NCBI GenBank assembly: GCA_963978905.1 | Contig: OZ022256.1 | Coordinates: forward strand, 4,757,501 to 4,821,500 | Direction: 5' to 3' | DNA: 64,000 bases | Source of the DNA: Trichostrongylus colubriformis | Taxonomy: Eukaryota; Nematoda; Chromadorea; Rhabditida; Trichostrongylidae | Shown here: one piece after another, positions 12,050-22,353 of the stretch | How the letters are laid out: every line of letters begins with the position of its first letter | Position numbering within the stretch: the first letter of the stretch is position 1 | Notes under the pieces: model-generated | What the model was told of the DNA's origin: nothing | Seen by the model: only the letters and a program-made list of their open reading frames with translations | The model's database searches: none | Position numbers and translations under genes: made by a program

Positions 12050-12480
12050 CCTTTTCTCATACCCTTTCGCTCAGTCTCCCATTCATTGTTTCACTTGTTT
12101 GCTGCTATTTGTTGTTCCACTTTGTTTCACTTCATCATGAATGAATGAAATACACCCTACGAGACAACAATTAACCTCTCTTTCAGCGAGCAAGTTTGAG
12201 GGTTATGTCGCTGTTTGAAGATGCGCGCGGGAAATGCCAATACAGCTCACAACGTCGCACTTTTGAATCCTGGTTTCTCTACCGTTTATGGCTTCAAACC
12301 CCTAGTGATCGTCGCGAACCGATCGTTTCTTCCTATCTTCCTCTTTCTCCCAACACCCCCCTATTTCCTTTGAGGGCAATAGTTGACAATTATCGTCCAT
12401 GCCTTCCACCGTTCTTTGCTGATGTGCCGTTTCCTGGACAACAAAAAATTTCAGTGCATTTCACACTGTTTTTCTGCTAT
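12050..12480 (+). repeat. Dispersed repeat family F, copy 1
   Basis: Shared blocks such as ATTCATTGTTTCACTTG and TTTCTCTACCGTTTAT recur inverted at 19524-19860 and, more diverged, at 25305-25540. No termini or coding content were found. It is probably a degenerate interspersed element. Confidence 0.6.
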
Positions 12481-13454
12481 CGCGCAGTGAAGTGAATAAT
12501 TCAATTCATCAAACCAAACACACTATTCTCTTCTACATGCATCCACCACCATTTATTGAAACAGCAGTGAACAGAGGATGTTTTGACTTGCACGGCTAGT
12601 CTTCAGGACATATTCGGGGAGTAAAGTCAATCGAATGAATATTTGGAAAGCTGTCCTCAATCCGATGTATGACGAAACTCGATCGGCTCTGTCTGTGTCT
12701 ACCAAATTGCTACCTACCTCTTCCTAGCATATCTTAATCATTGTTTTGTTTTTAATGAAAAAGTTCGAATAGTTTTCATGGTATTAAGTTGTAAGGAAGG
12801 TTTTGGCCGGTTTTTGCAATTTCGATTTTGGGAGATCGTAACTCGGCTCAGAGTGCATCTTTTCTAACAGAATGAGCGCCATTCGGTTCGCTACACTCTT
12901 GGCAACATTATGCATTCCTACAAACCTCAGTTTGATGGAGAGCTGATGATTCAAAGGGGGGGGGGGTTCTGATATATTGCGCGAAATGAAAAAGTCGACT
13001 CCAAAACGCCATTCTTTCTAAGACACCATGGTGAATATGATGCACGAGTAAGGGCTTCAGTCTGCAACTGCTTCAATCACTGGAAGAGGAATTGTGGAAA
13101 ATGCGCTTGCGCATAGCTGCTCTGAGGGGTCGCGCGACATCCATTTTTTGGTTTTTTTTTTCAAATCAAGACCACTCGAGATGGTTGATCAAGTTTGTGT
13201 GTCGAGGGCTGATACTTTTGGACATCCCCAGCAAGTATGGACGCTCATCACTTTCTGCCGTTTTGTCAAAGCGATTCGACTATTTGAAAATTCAAACAAC
13301 TCATTCTCATTTCTGAACTTTTGAAACCCGGGACAAAGCTAGTTTCTCCGATTCTGTCGTTTGATTATTAATCGTTTTTTTACTTTTACTTCTTTCTTCC
13401 AGAGAAAGGCAGCTTGAAGGCATTGCTCTACGCATTCATCGATTTTTGAACTAA
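12481..13454. other. Intergenic, no gene recognised
   Basis: It holds an 11-G run at 12956-12966. The open frames here are short and lack splice context. Confidence 0.45.
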
Positions 13455-13854
13455 GGCCGCTCCCATGCTTTGCGCACCGACGCCGTCACGCGCATGACGG
13501 CGTCAGACACACGCAACTATTTGCCCGCCGCAGGAGACGGCGTCCATAGATAATCTGACCCAATCACACAGTATGGTGATTGTGGCCGATTCGAATCTTG
13601 CCGCTGTGCCAATACTCGAAGCGGGTACGATCACCTTATTGGCACAGCGCCAAGATTCCAATCGGCCACAATCACCATACTGTAGTGTGATTGGGTCCGC
13701 ATTATCTATGGACGCCGTCTCCTGCGGCGGGAAAATGGTTGCGTGTGTTTGATGCCGTCACGCGCGTGACGGCGTCAAATCGACGCAGGAGACGGCGTCG
13801 AGTTGACACCGTCATGCGCGTGACGGCGTCGGTGTGCAAAGTATGGGAGCGGCC
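13455..13854. mobile_element. 400-bp foldback element, TAA target (Harbinger-type)
   Basis: Nearly the whole 400 bp folds on itself. The ends are GGCCGCTCCCAT and ATGGGAGCGGCC, flanked by TAA on both sides (13452-13454, 13855-13857). A 3-bp TWA duplication with GG-starting TIRs is the PIF/Harbinger pattern. Inside each arm there are smaller palindromes built on GACGCCGTC...GACGGCGTC. It is non-coding. Confidence 0.8.
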
Positions 13855-13857
13855 TAA

Positions 13858-14804
13858 GTTAGGTCTATGTACGTACATAGATGACTATTATTTCTTTCCC
13901 AGGTATCCCTTTTAAGGTGTCTCATCCATCATTCCTTTGCGTGGATTTTTCTTACAACCGCTCATTCTGTATTCTATAGATCAAATAATACCCATTCCCG
14001 AAAATAAAGAAATATTATCACGAAAAAAATGCTGAAACCATAACCATAATCGGATATTCTCCCTTTGAGCACGTCCAAATGAAAAGAAAGAAGAAGTGGC
14101 CTGCTCGTCGTGTGAAAGGCGATGTATTATCACCAAAATGTTAATACACTGGAAGGCATACGTATCCTCCGCAATATTATGCGTGCCTAAAAACGCCGGA
14201 AGAAGTGAAACTTAGTCGATTGTTGAATAATTTCTAATATGAAAATAGGTTTGCTTAGCATGTAAGGGGCGAGAGGGAACAAAAGAAACACTGGGAAACC
14301 CTTTCCTCGCCCCTTCTCTTCCGCATCCCTCTGCATCGCTAGCCGCCGCGGGATAGATGCAGGAGGCTAGAGTTAAGCCAAGCAGCTGTGGGCGTTGCCT
14401 CACTCTTGTACATGCTCGCCCACCTTATTGAAGGCAGCGTGGCTAGCAGCGCTTCTCTGTGTTTTGATTTATGTTTTTCTCCTTGTTCTTTATCTGCGCT
14501 GTTTCATTAAAATGCTGGTTTTGCCTGAGAAGATGATATGTCGACTGTGCGCCGCACCAAATAAGTAAATATGTGAATAAATAAGCCAACAATAAATAAA
14601 TAAATACATGTACACCATATTATACTACACCACACTACAGTACACCTCGTATATACACCACATTATACCCCATATTATCCATGACCTATGCATAATGTTA
14701 TATTACGGTACATGCATAGCTTGATGTAGCTGCCTAAGTGCTGACCACTTTTCCGCTGCAGCTGGGTGCTCGATAAACCATCATGAAGCCTTCAACTCAG
14801 AATC
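13858..14804. other. Intergenic, AT-rich with simple repeats
   Basis: It contains AATAAATA-type low complexity near 14563-14610 and an ACACCATATTAT-like imperfect repeat at 14611-14680. No gene is supported. Confidence 0.45.
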
Positions 14805-14814
14805 TTCTGTGGAC

Positions 14815-15279
14815 GGGTGTATGCTATTGAAACGGAAAACCGGCCGCGTTTGACGCGTGACGAGATGGTGCGAGGTTCTGGTTGAGTCATGGAGCGATTA
14901 TGCCTAGAATAAGGCGTAGAGCACCGCTATCGCTTCAGGACTCATCTCCGGTACGGCGCGCATAGCTCGCACCATCGTGTCGCATGCCGGACGGCGCAAC
15001 ACTAGTTTTCCAGGGTGTGTACCCTTATGTCAGGATTTCGCACGACGACGAGCGGCGCGCGACGCATTGTGTGCGAGCTATGCGCGTCGCAGTAGTTGGG
15101 TCCTCGAACGATTACACGGTAATGCTGGGGGTGCGATACGCGGTTGACTTGTATCGCTTCAGGACCTAATAACATAGCGCCTTCAGCTCGTCCGCATTGC
15201 TTCGTTTGCGACATACCGTGCTGCGAAACCCTGACATAGGAGTACACACCCTATTTTCCTGGACAAATGGCATACGCCC
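14815..15279. mobile_element. Outer foldback MITE, split by a nested copy
   Basis: It starts GGGTGTATGC and ends GCATACGCCC. TCTGTGGAC occurs immediately left (14806-14814), and ends 15289 on the right (15281-15289), giving a 9-bp perfect duplication (10 with one mismatch). The right arm is interrupted at its TTTTCC block by the inner element 15013-15251. With the insert removed, the arms pair across the whole unit. Confidence 0.8.
15013..15251. mobile_element. Inner foldback MITE nested in the outer one
   Basis: A 239-bp inverted-repeat unit with ends GGGTGTGTAC and GTACACACCC. Next to the ends the host sequence reads CTAGTTTTCC on one side and CTATTTTCC on the other, consistent with a duplicated target inside the outer element that later lost one base. 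It is the same family type as 3867-4091, with a central TCCTGAAGCGAT-type block. Confidence 0.75.
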
Positions 15280-15289
15280 ATCTGTGGAC

Positions 15290-16069
15290 ATATGAATGCA
15301 ATATGCATCGCCATTGGAAACCTGCACGAAAAAAAATTGAATTTCCCGTTTAGATGTGTGTTTATGGAATTGGCTTCCATTGAGAGAGTGCATGCCTTGA
15401 TAGCTATTCGTCTGCTATTGAGTCCATTTTCCGCTTTTTTTCATGTAATTTTACATGAATGATTGATTCTGGATCCTACTTCACGTTTGAGCTCTCACTT
15501 TCACTGCATTATCAATTCCTTCACTATTATCATAACAACAAGCAACGTACATCTCCCAGCTCTCCATTCGACCACCTTTGTTTATTTTTAAGTGTTTACA
15601 AAAGGGTGGGGTATCAGTGCGCTGAAATCAATAGGATTTACAGGACATTTCAGCTGAGGAAAAGCTGAGGAATTTCACGAGCGCTTCAAAAGCTTTACTT
15701 CTGAAGATGAACATTACCAGAATTCATAGTATTTTCATGGAAATCGATAGAAATAAATTCCATAGGTGTATAAATATTCCATGAAATTCATTGTGGATGT
15801 TAATTACAATGGCACTAATCAATATTAAAGCTACTGGTAGCGCTTCCTTTTATGACGTGATCTTTTCCGGCCATGTCCCGTTTCTTCATAGCTTTTCATT
15901 TCATCTGCTCTTTGAAAAAAAATTAATTTGAACGATGCTTTCACTGCCTTCTCACAGGTAGGATCACTTCCATACAAATGGGGAATTGCCCTTTTCTTGC
16001 GCAGAAAAATATCGCCTTGCCGAAAAGTTTGTGGGCAGTTATCCTATAATCTAAGCCTCGCATTTACTT
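15290..16069. other. Intergenic, nothing recognised
   Basis: No inverted repeats or supported exons were seen. Confidence 0.4.
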
Positions 16070-16076
16070 ATGAATT

Positions 16077-16403
16077 ATGGCCTGCATAAAGGTCTTTATA
16101 GGAGTACTTTCGTCATGTGCCGTCGTCCAGTGCCATTTACCTCAGCTTTACGAGCCGACTCTTATACACGCTTCCCAAAAGTGCATACTAGTGAGCATGT
16201 TGATTATGAAGGGCCTTCCGGAGGCAGGGGCCGCTGCAAAAAAATTGAAAAAAGAACTATGTCAATGTTCGTTGCTAATCTTGACACACGAAAGAAAAGA
16301 GCGTTTCCTTCTAAGGAAGAAAGAAGTTCTTTTCAAGAAATGCTCGGTCTCGTTATTTCATTCTCATATAGTGAAGGCCTTTCTGAGAAACATCAGAACT
16401 TGA
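16077..16403 (+). CDS. Hypothetical small secreted protein, uncertain
   Basis: A 108-codon frame beginning MACIKVFIGVLSSCAVVQC, which looks like a signal peptide (short basic n-region, hydrophobic core). A Lys-rich stretch (AAAKKLKKELCQC) and scattered cysteines follow. It matches no family I know. A GTGAGC site at about 16192 could be a real donor, so the frame may be exon plus intron. An overlapping plus-strand frame runs through the 14-G tract at 16425 and is less likely. It could be chance. Confidence 0.2.
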   Translation: MACIKVFIGVLSSCAVVQCHLPQLYEPTLIHASQKCILVSMLIMKGLPEAGAAAKKLKKELCQCSLLILTHERKERFLLRKKEVLFKKCSVSLFHSHIVKAFLRNIRT

Positions 16404-16513
16404 AAGTCAGTGGCATCGCGTCGAGGGGGGGGGGGGGGTATCGCGTCGGAATACGCCATGTATCTGACATCCATTCGGTTTCAGAACAACATTTGAAAGA
16501 GATTGGCTCATAG

Positions 16514-18799
16514 CACTCTACAAGAGGTGGTAGGGATCGACCGAAGCCGGGTACAAGCCAGTGATCTCAAATTGCGAAGCTAATTTATCACTGTATGCCT
16601 GCCCGAGTAAGGATAGTCACAACAACTGGCTTCATCCGAGATTGGAAGAGTGAAGTATGTATGTGAGCGAAAAGAATTCAGCGTCTTCAAAGACATAAAG
16701 CGATTTCGGCCGATTATGAATGTGAAGGTAGATATGAAAGATGGTGAAACCGTTATAGAACAGCCATAACCAGGAAAATAAGACTTTTCTCAATCGAGAA
16801 CGTGCTTTCGTTCCCCCTGCATGACTGAAAGGGCAGGTGCAGACGACGAGAGTAACTATGTATACCAGCCTGCCATGCATGTTGACCGCCCTGCGAAGTT
16901 CTCCACTATCGGGAACCGTACGAACGAAAAGCACGTGCGGTTGAACGAGGCCGCAATAAAAAAGCCTAGGGTGAGCTATTTAACGCGAGATTCTTCACAA
17001 TCTCTTTAGAACTTGCTATTTTCACAGCAAACATGTCTGCTCAGCTCTAATTTCTATCATTAGCATTGCGGTGTCTTTGACTAACAAAATTTTGTATTGT
17101 TTTTCAAAGAACCAAAGAGATCCATTTCAAAGGAGAAGTTGTTAGTGGATCACGGGTGAACCTTGGCCCCGTTTCTGTGACTGTCAAGCTGGTTCTAATC
17201 CGAATTCCAGGCAATTATACGCATTTTTCGCCGTTATCATCGCTATTAAAACTGTCGGTCGATGTTCTGGTTATTGTAAGAGCCGAACAAAATTGTTCAG
17301 ATATTTTATAATGCCTCCCCGTTAGCTTTTTTACCTTATCATGGAAACCAAACAACAAATACATAATGATGAAGAATATGTAAAAAAAGTATCAAATAGG
17401 CCTATCATTTCTCATGGTATTTTCCATTCATATGAATCACTGTTCCCATATTATTTCGGGGAATTTCGACTTGAGGGTACTGTGAGGGGTAAGAGAAAAC
17501 TGGGAACTGTGAGTACAATCTCTCTGAGAGGTAACCTTCCACTTCAGAAGATGCGATGTGCAGCAAATCGCATTGAAAAAGCGTGGTCTGGGGTTTTATC
17601 ACAATCCCACAGCACGGTGTGTCATTCCAAGGTTCATCCGCTGGGTAAGTTGCCGGCGAGAGCGGGACATGGTTAGCAGCCGGCTGATTTAGACCCTCGC
17701 CCGTCTGCAGTCTACCTGCGGCTAGTGACGCAGAAGGGCGCGAAGGAAAAAAGGGAGTTTGGGTTCCTATTTTCGAATTTTCCCTTTTCTTCGGTTTTTG
17801 TTCTTTCTCTGCTGTTAACTGCTGAGCACCAATACTTTTATGTTCAACCGTCTACCAAATCAACACTTTCTGGTATTTTTACTGGAAATTTCTGCTCGCA
17901 ACGGGAATCCATCATTGCCACGTTTAATTGGATATTACAAAAACAATATGATCACACCACTGACAAACGACGGATGATGGGAGTGCCATCACAGGCGATC
18001 CTTACGAATCATTAGAAAAGATGCCCTCTTTTTAGAAAAGTGCGCTCTTTCTGCTGACAGCTGTTCGAGGTTTGCTTGGCGGGAATTCAGTCGGGTTGCT
18101 GTACCTCCAGTTTCCCCGATTTTGCTTTGAACAATGGAATTTTCTCGATTCTTTCTGTATTTCCATTTATGTACTGCATCGAGAAGAGTGAGTTTGAGAA
18201 ACAGCAGCAGCCGCTACGCTTATTGTAGAGCGCGACGAATTTTCAAAGAGACCAGCGCGGCCTAACGCGTAATGACTTAATTCGAGTGACCTGACACACA
18301 TTCGTGCAGCATGTAGATGATTGATTGACTTTGTTTAGACGGACTTGTAAGACTGTTTGAGCATGCTGAATCGTTTTTTGAATCATACGAGGGTTACATG
18401 CCCGTCACTTGAGGCTTACTAGGAGATTACATGCAGGGTTAGTGGTGTTTGATAGGAGAAATCCATGAGCAACAGTTTTAACATTCTTTGCTGGTACCTC
18501 GATGAGGAGAAAAAGAATATGTTTCGAACGAAACACAATGCAAGGAACAAAAAAGTTTTCACGCTTTGTCAGCATCACTCCCATTAGCTACACTTACTAA
18601 AGGGCCTTCACTTTAAATGCTTGACTGGAATCGTGCTCCCCTGTCCAGTACATATTTGGTTCTTCCGCTTTTGATTACGATCTTTAAGAAAAAAAGTGGA
18701 GAACCAAAGAGTCTTCTAATCTGAAGGACACCCCCCCACCCAACTCATTAGTGGAGCCCACCCCTTGGACCGAGAAGAAAGGCAGAGCAATCCTTTGTG
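16514..18799. other. Interval with ambiguous exon-like pieces
   Basis: At 16821-16970 a plus-strand frame (MTERAGADDESNYVYQP...) ends at a good GTGAGC donor. On the opposite strand the same DNA has a signal-peptide-like frame and a CCTTTCAG acceptor. I cannot decide between them. The block at 18125-18240 is shared with 29225-29345, so it is a dispersed repeat. Confidence 0.3.
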
Positions 18800-18967
18800 T
18801 GTAAAGACACCGGAAGGAGTAGGGTCCTAGGAGATTACGCGTTCTGTGTTTGAAATAAAATGTAGAACACTGTATCGCTTTAGGACTCGATTACATACAG
18901 TGACACCAGCTGACACGCATCGCGCCGCACGTCGCTTCGAAATACTGTCCTAACGATACACACCCGC
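18800..18967. mobile_element. Degenerate GGGTG-family foldback remnant
   Basis: The block contains GGGTCCTAGGAGATTACGCG near its left and ACTGTCCTAACGATACACACCC-like sequence at its right, both recognisable from the foldback at 3867-4091. The arms no longer pair well. Confidence 0.5.
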
Positions 18968-19523
18968 TACTAATTACAGAATCTCAATCAAAATAAAACG
19001 GACAATAGCCTCGGAACGTTAACAAGACTTAAGTACGCTGAAGTAGTTTTTGTCTGAATTTTGTCACAACTTTCCAATACAGACATAGACGGAACTAGCA
19101 TCCACACAGGTAAGGGGTTTCCTGGTGGTCTGACGGGACATCGTCTCCTGTAGATAACTCGGCGTTTTTTGTAAAATTTGCGCACGTGTCGGCGTTGAGA
19201 TGGTTGAAGTTGCTGCAATTTCACGAATAACACCTTTTTGAACGGCTGACTACAGGAAGTTTTCATGTGTTCGTAGTGCAGATCACATGCCCTCGAACAG
19301 CAAAGATAGTATCTGCCACGTGTTTGATTCCAGTTTCAAGGGACTTCGTTCAGAATCCGGTTCTCAACTTTTTTCTTCATTTTGAAAGTGCAGCATTGCA
19401 GGTTGACTTTTACCTTCATCGCCGCTCTTTCTTACGTATTACATTCACTTATGACTGGACTACTTAACTTACTAACTTGCTTATGGTTAACTTATGTACT
19501 AATGGTTTTTGGTCATGGCTAAC

Positions 19524-19860
19524 TTATTTAAATTTGAAAATTCCACCAAAGGATCCGTAAAGCATCCAATGTAATAGGGACCGGGAGAGGTCAGGAGAAA
19601 GAGGAAGATGGTGAGAAATGATTGTTCTGAAACGAGCATTCGAGGTTAGAAACGATAAACGGTAGAGAAACTCGGATCCCAAAGTGCCACGTTGTGGTTT
19701 GTATTCGCATCTCCCGCGCATGTTTTCAACCGCAACTTTCCGAGTTGCTTGCTGGCGGAGATGTCATTTTTTATCTCGTAGGGTATATTTCGTCCATTCA
19801 CGGTGATGGTAAAAATAGAAAAAACAAACAGCAGCAATCAAGTGAAACAATGAATGGGAA
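19524..19860 (-). repeat. Dispersed repeat family F, copy 2
   Basis: An inverted relative of 12050-12480: the complement of CACTTG...TTTGCTGCT and the CTACCGTTTATCG block are recognisable. A tail at about 19985-20040 (CCGTAAACCAAAATTGCC) is shared with about 25720, so copies 2 and 3 extend further than copy 1. Confidence 0.55.
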
Positions 19861-20180
19861 TATAAGCGAATAAGTCAAAAAAAGTGTTCCTTATATTAAA
19901 AAAATCATTGAAGTCACACTCGACGTCTCAGGAAGGTGTCGTGTGTGCCATGTCTGCAGCACAACGAACTGGAAGCGCTACAGTAGGTCTTGCCGTAAAC
20001 CAAAATTGCCACTTCCCGGTGTCTTCAAACGATCCTTTTTGGAATCGCCACGAATACCACTTCCACTCAAAGCCACAGCGCTATTTGTTTGCTATTCAAG
20101 TTATGCTATGACTTATGAGAGCCATGCAGTGCTGAGGGTGAAAGAAGCTCTGATTGACTTCTACAGCGGATGATCTACTA

Positions 20181-21136
20181 TGCGCTCATCGCATTGATCA
20201 AAACCACGTGAATCTGTGATGTATGGCTGTCATGCGCAGCACGTGATAATACCACTTATGATAATCCGCTGGTCCACAGGCAGGTCCGATTGAAAAAAAT
20301 CGATTTCATCAACCCAACTGACGGCCTCAATGGGCACTAACTATTGCTTGATCCTGGGCCAGCTTGTGTTAGCGCTAGTACTTGTCACCACCATATTTTT
20401 GACACAAAAGAATATAACGCTGAGGTTCCTATTATAAGTATCAGGACTGAAAATCAGATGGGGCAGTGACAAGGGGAGTTGCCCTCACAGATTGCCTGGG
20501 ATGGAATCCCGACGCAGTGTTTGCTGATGCTTATAAAGCCTTCCATTCCTATAGCTTGATACCAGATTCGAACACTAACTTATGTATACGACGAGCGGTC
20601 CTCGCAATCATTTGTTTGGGCCAATCCTCATTGCATTCTGATTGCAATGCGAAAATACAATGGCTGGCGCATCTTGAAAGCTACCCATCACTACGCATTA
20701 CAGTCGTTCTTTATCCTTGACTAGAATAGACTACACAACTACCTTTGAAAACGGTAGGATGTTTTCATTCATAACCATGTTGGCACCATTTAGAGAAGAG
20801 GGGATGGGGAGGATTGACAGAACTTGAATGAAATGCCTTAAGGTTTATGAACCGTGGAAAGCGAAGTATTCACTAGAACCATGCGTTGCACCTTTCCATT
20901 ACACATCCTTTGCGACTGAAAGAAGCGTATATGAAGGTTCGCCGAACCTTAGCGAGCTACGATCCGGATTGGGTCTTGCAGTGTCGTAACCACTACTGTG
21001 GAAAATGCACTGATGGAGTCAAGAAGCACATCAAATAAACCAAATCACTTCTATTTATCTATATTTACCACCAGTGTCAGACACGCTCTGTCTTATTAGG
21101 ATTTAAAGCACGCCCCAGTTGATATAATGGTGTTGC
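20181..21136. other. Intergenic, nothing recognised
   Basis: No gene could be supported. The frame at 20466-20720 has no splice context or known motif. Confidence 0.4.
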
Positions 21137-21140
21137 TCAA

Positions 21141-21565
21141 AGGAATCGTCCACGGAAAAATGCGTTTTTGTGTTACCCATATGTTTATGTCGTATTTGCC
21201 TAATGTGGGCCTCATGCAAAGTTTCACGCGAAAAAAAGTGAATCCTGCTAAGTTACAGCACCACAAAGTACGTCCGGTTGGGCGGGGCCTCCGAGTGAAA
21301 GCCTCGTCCCGTCGTCCGCCGCCGTTGGGAACAAAGAGTGAGACTGTTTACGTAACCTTCTGTTCCTACAATGCATCTCCGACCACGGCGGACGACAGGA
21401 CGAAGCTTTTGCTCGGAGGCCCCGCCCAGCCGGACGTATTTTGTGGAGCAGTATCTCAGCCAGATTCACATTTTTCGCGTAAAATTGTGCATGAGAACCA
21501 AATTAGGCAAATACTACATGAACACATGGGTAACACAAAAAGTCATTCTTCCGTGGACGATTCCT
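21141..21565. mobile_element. Foldback MITE (AGGAATCGTCC family), copy 1
   Basis: A 425-bp unit with ends AGGAATCGTCCACGG and CCGTGGACGATTCCT, flanked by TCAA on both sides (21137-21140 and 21566-21569). The arms are long (more than 100 bp) and GC-rich in the middle. Open frames within it on both strands are artefacts of the inverted repeat. Copies lie at 24866-25291 and 32829-33225. Confidence 0.8.
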
Positions 21566-21685
21566 TCAAAGGATTTCCTTAAGTATCACACGACTGCAAA
21601 CTGGATTTCCAACCCTTTTCGCATATAGCTACAGAAGGACAAATGATAAAGCCATCAGCTAAGGGTCAACCCCTACGCGCAATGC

Positions 21686-22353
21686 ATGAGATTTCTGCCA
21701 AAACTGGTAGGAGAAAGGGTTCATATTAAGGTCATAAGTCGGCCGTCGTTCAAACCCAAAACTTCTTCCTCTCACGAACCTACTGTATCAGAGATGTTGA
21801 AAGCCACGCCTATAGTTTCCCGACTGCCGCCGCGACTGGTTCCGCCTGTACACATCCAAGCTTATGACCCAAAACACTGTCTTTATACCGCGACAAAGCG
21901 TGATGTGGAGCCTCTGAACAAGGTTAAACATTGCGCGAAAGGAAATTTCGACAAAAAGTATAAAAATAAGACTCTATCCCAAACTTTTTCAAAAAAAGAG
22001 AAAAATACGCGATCGATAGCCGTTCGCACTACTACCGCATCTTGACAACTTTTTCGAAAGATCACCTCCATAATCATAAAACAGGAAAATAGGTCGCTGG
22101 GGATTCCTCAAAATTCCTCCCCAATTGTTGTCCCCGTTTTCCAACTCAGAATACAACTCCCATAGGCACCCCTTCACCTATGCTTGACTCTGCCTCCGAT
22201 CCTTTGATCAATGTGGCACCGTGGAATGTGACCACTTTATTAGGACTCAACTCTACTCTAGGTGACATCAATACCACCTCTGTTGCTCAGTCGCCTGTCG
22301 GTAGCGGAGTCCGACCGCCCGGCCAACTTCAAGCGTCATTTGTGAAAGGAAAG
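21686..22353 (+). CDS. Two exons of an unidentified Pro/Ser/Thr-rich protein
   Basis: I do not recognise the product. The first exon runs in one frame from ATG at 21686 (or from an earlier acceptor) to 21922, where GTTAAA is the donor. The second is 22150-22353, with a CCAACTCAG acceptor and a GTATTT donor. Both boundaries are phase 0. The protein is rich in Pro, Ser and Thr, without membrane segments. Pieces include EPTVSEMLKATPIVSRLPPR, then SDPLINVAPWNVTTLLGLNS, suggesting a disordered scaffold or regulatory protein. Later exons are unclear: a frame at 22437-22841 reads plausibly but its phase does not match, and a terminal acceptor at about 22772 is another option. The MITE at 21141-21565 lies just upstream, so any 5' exons would be beyond it. 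Confidence 0.4.

Noticed and set aside
12196..12495. 99-codon frame
   Set aside because: It lies in dispersed repeat family F, and the inverted copy at 19.5 kb is not open in the same way.
16070..16513. 147-codon frame
   Set aside because: It reads through a 14-G tract and overlaps a more plausible signal-peptide frame; composition is not convincing.
21127..21628. Long frames on both strands
   Set aside because: They lie in a foldback MITE, where both arms mirror each other.
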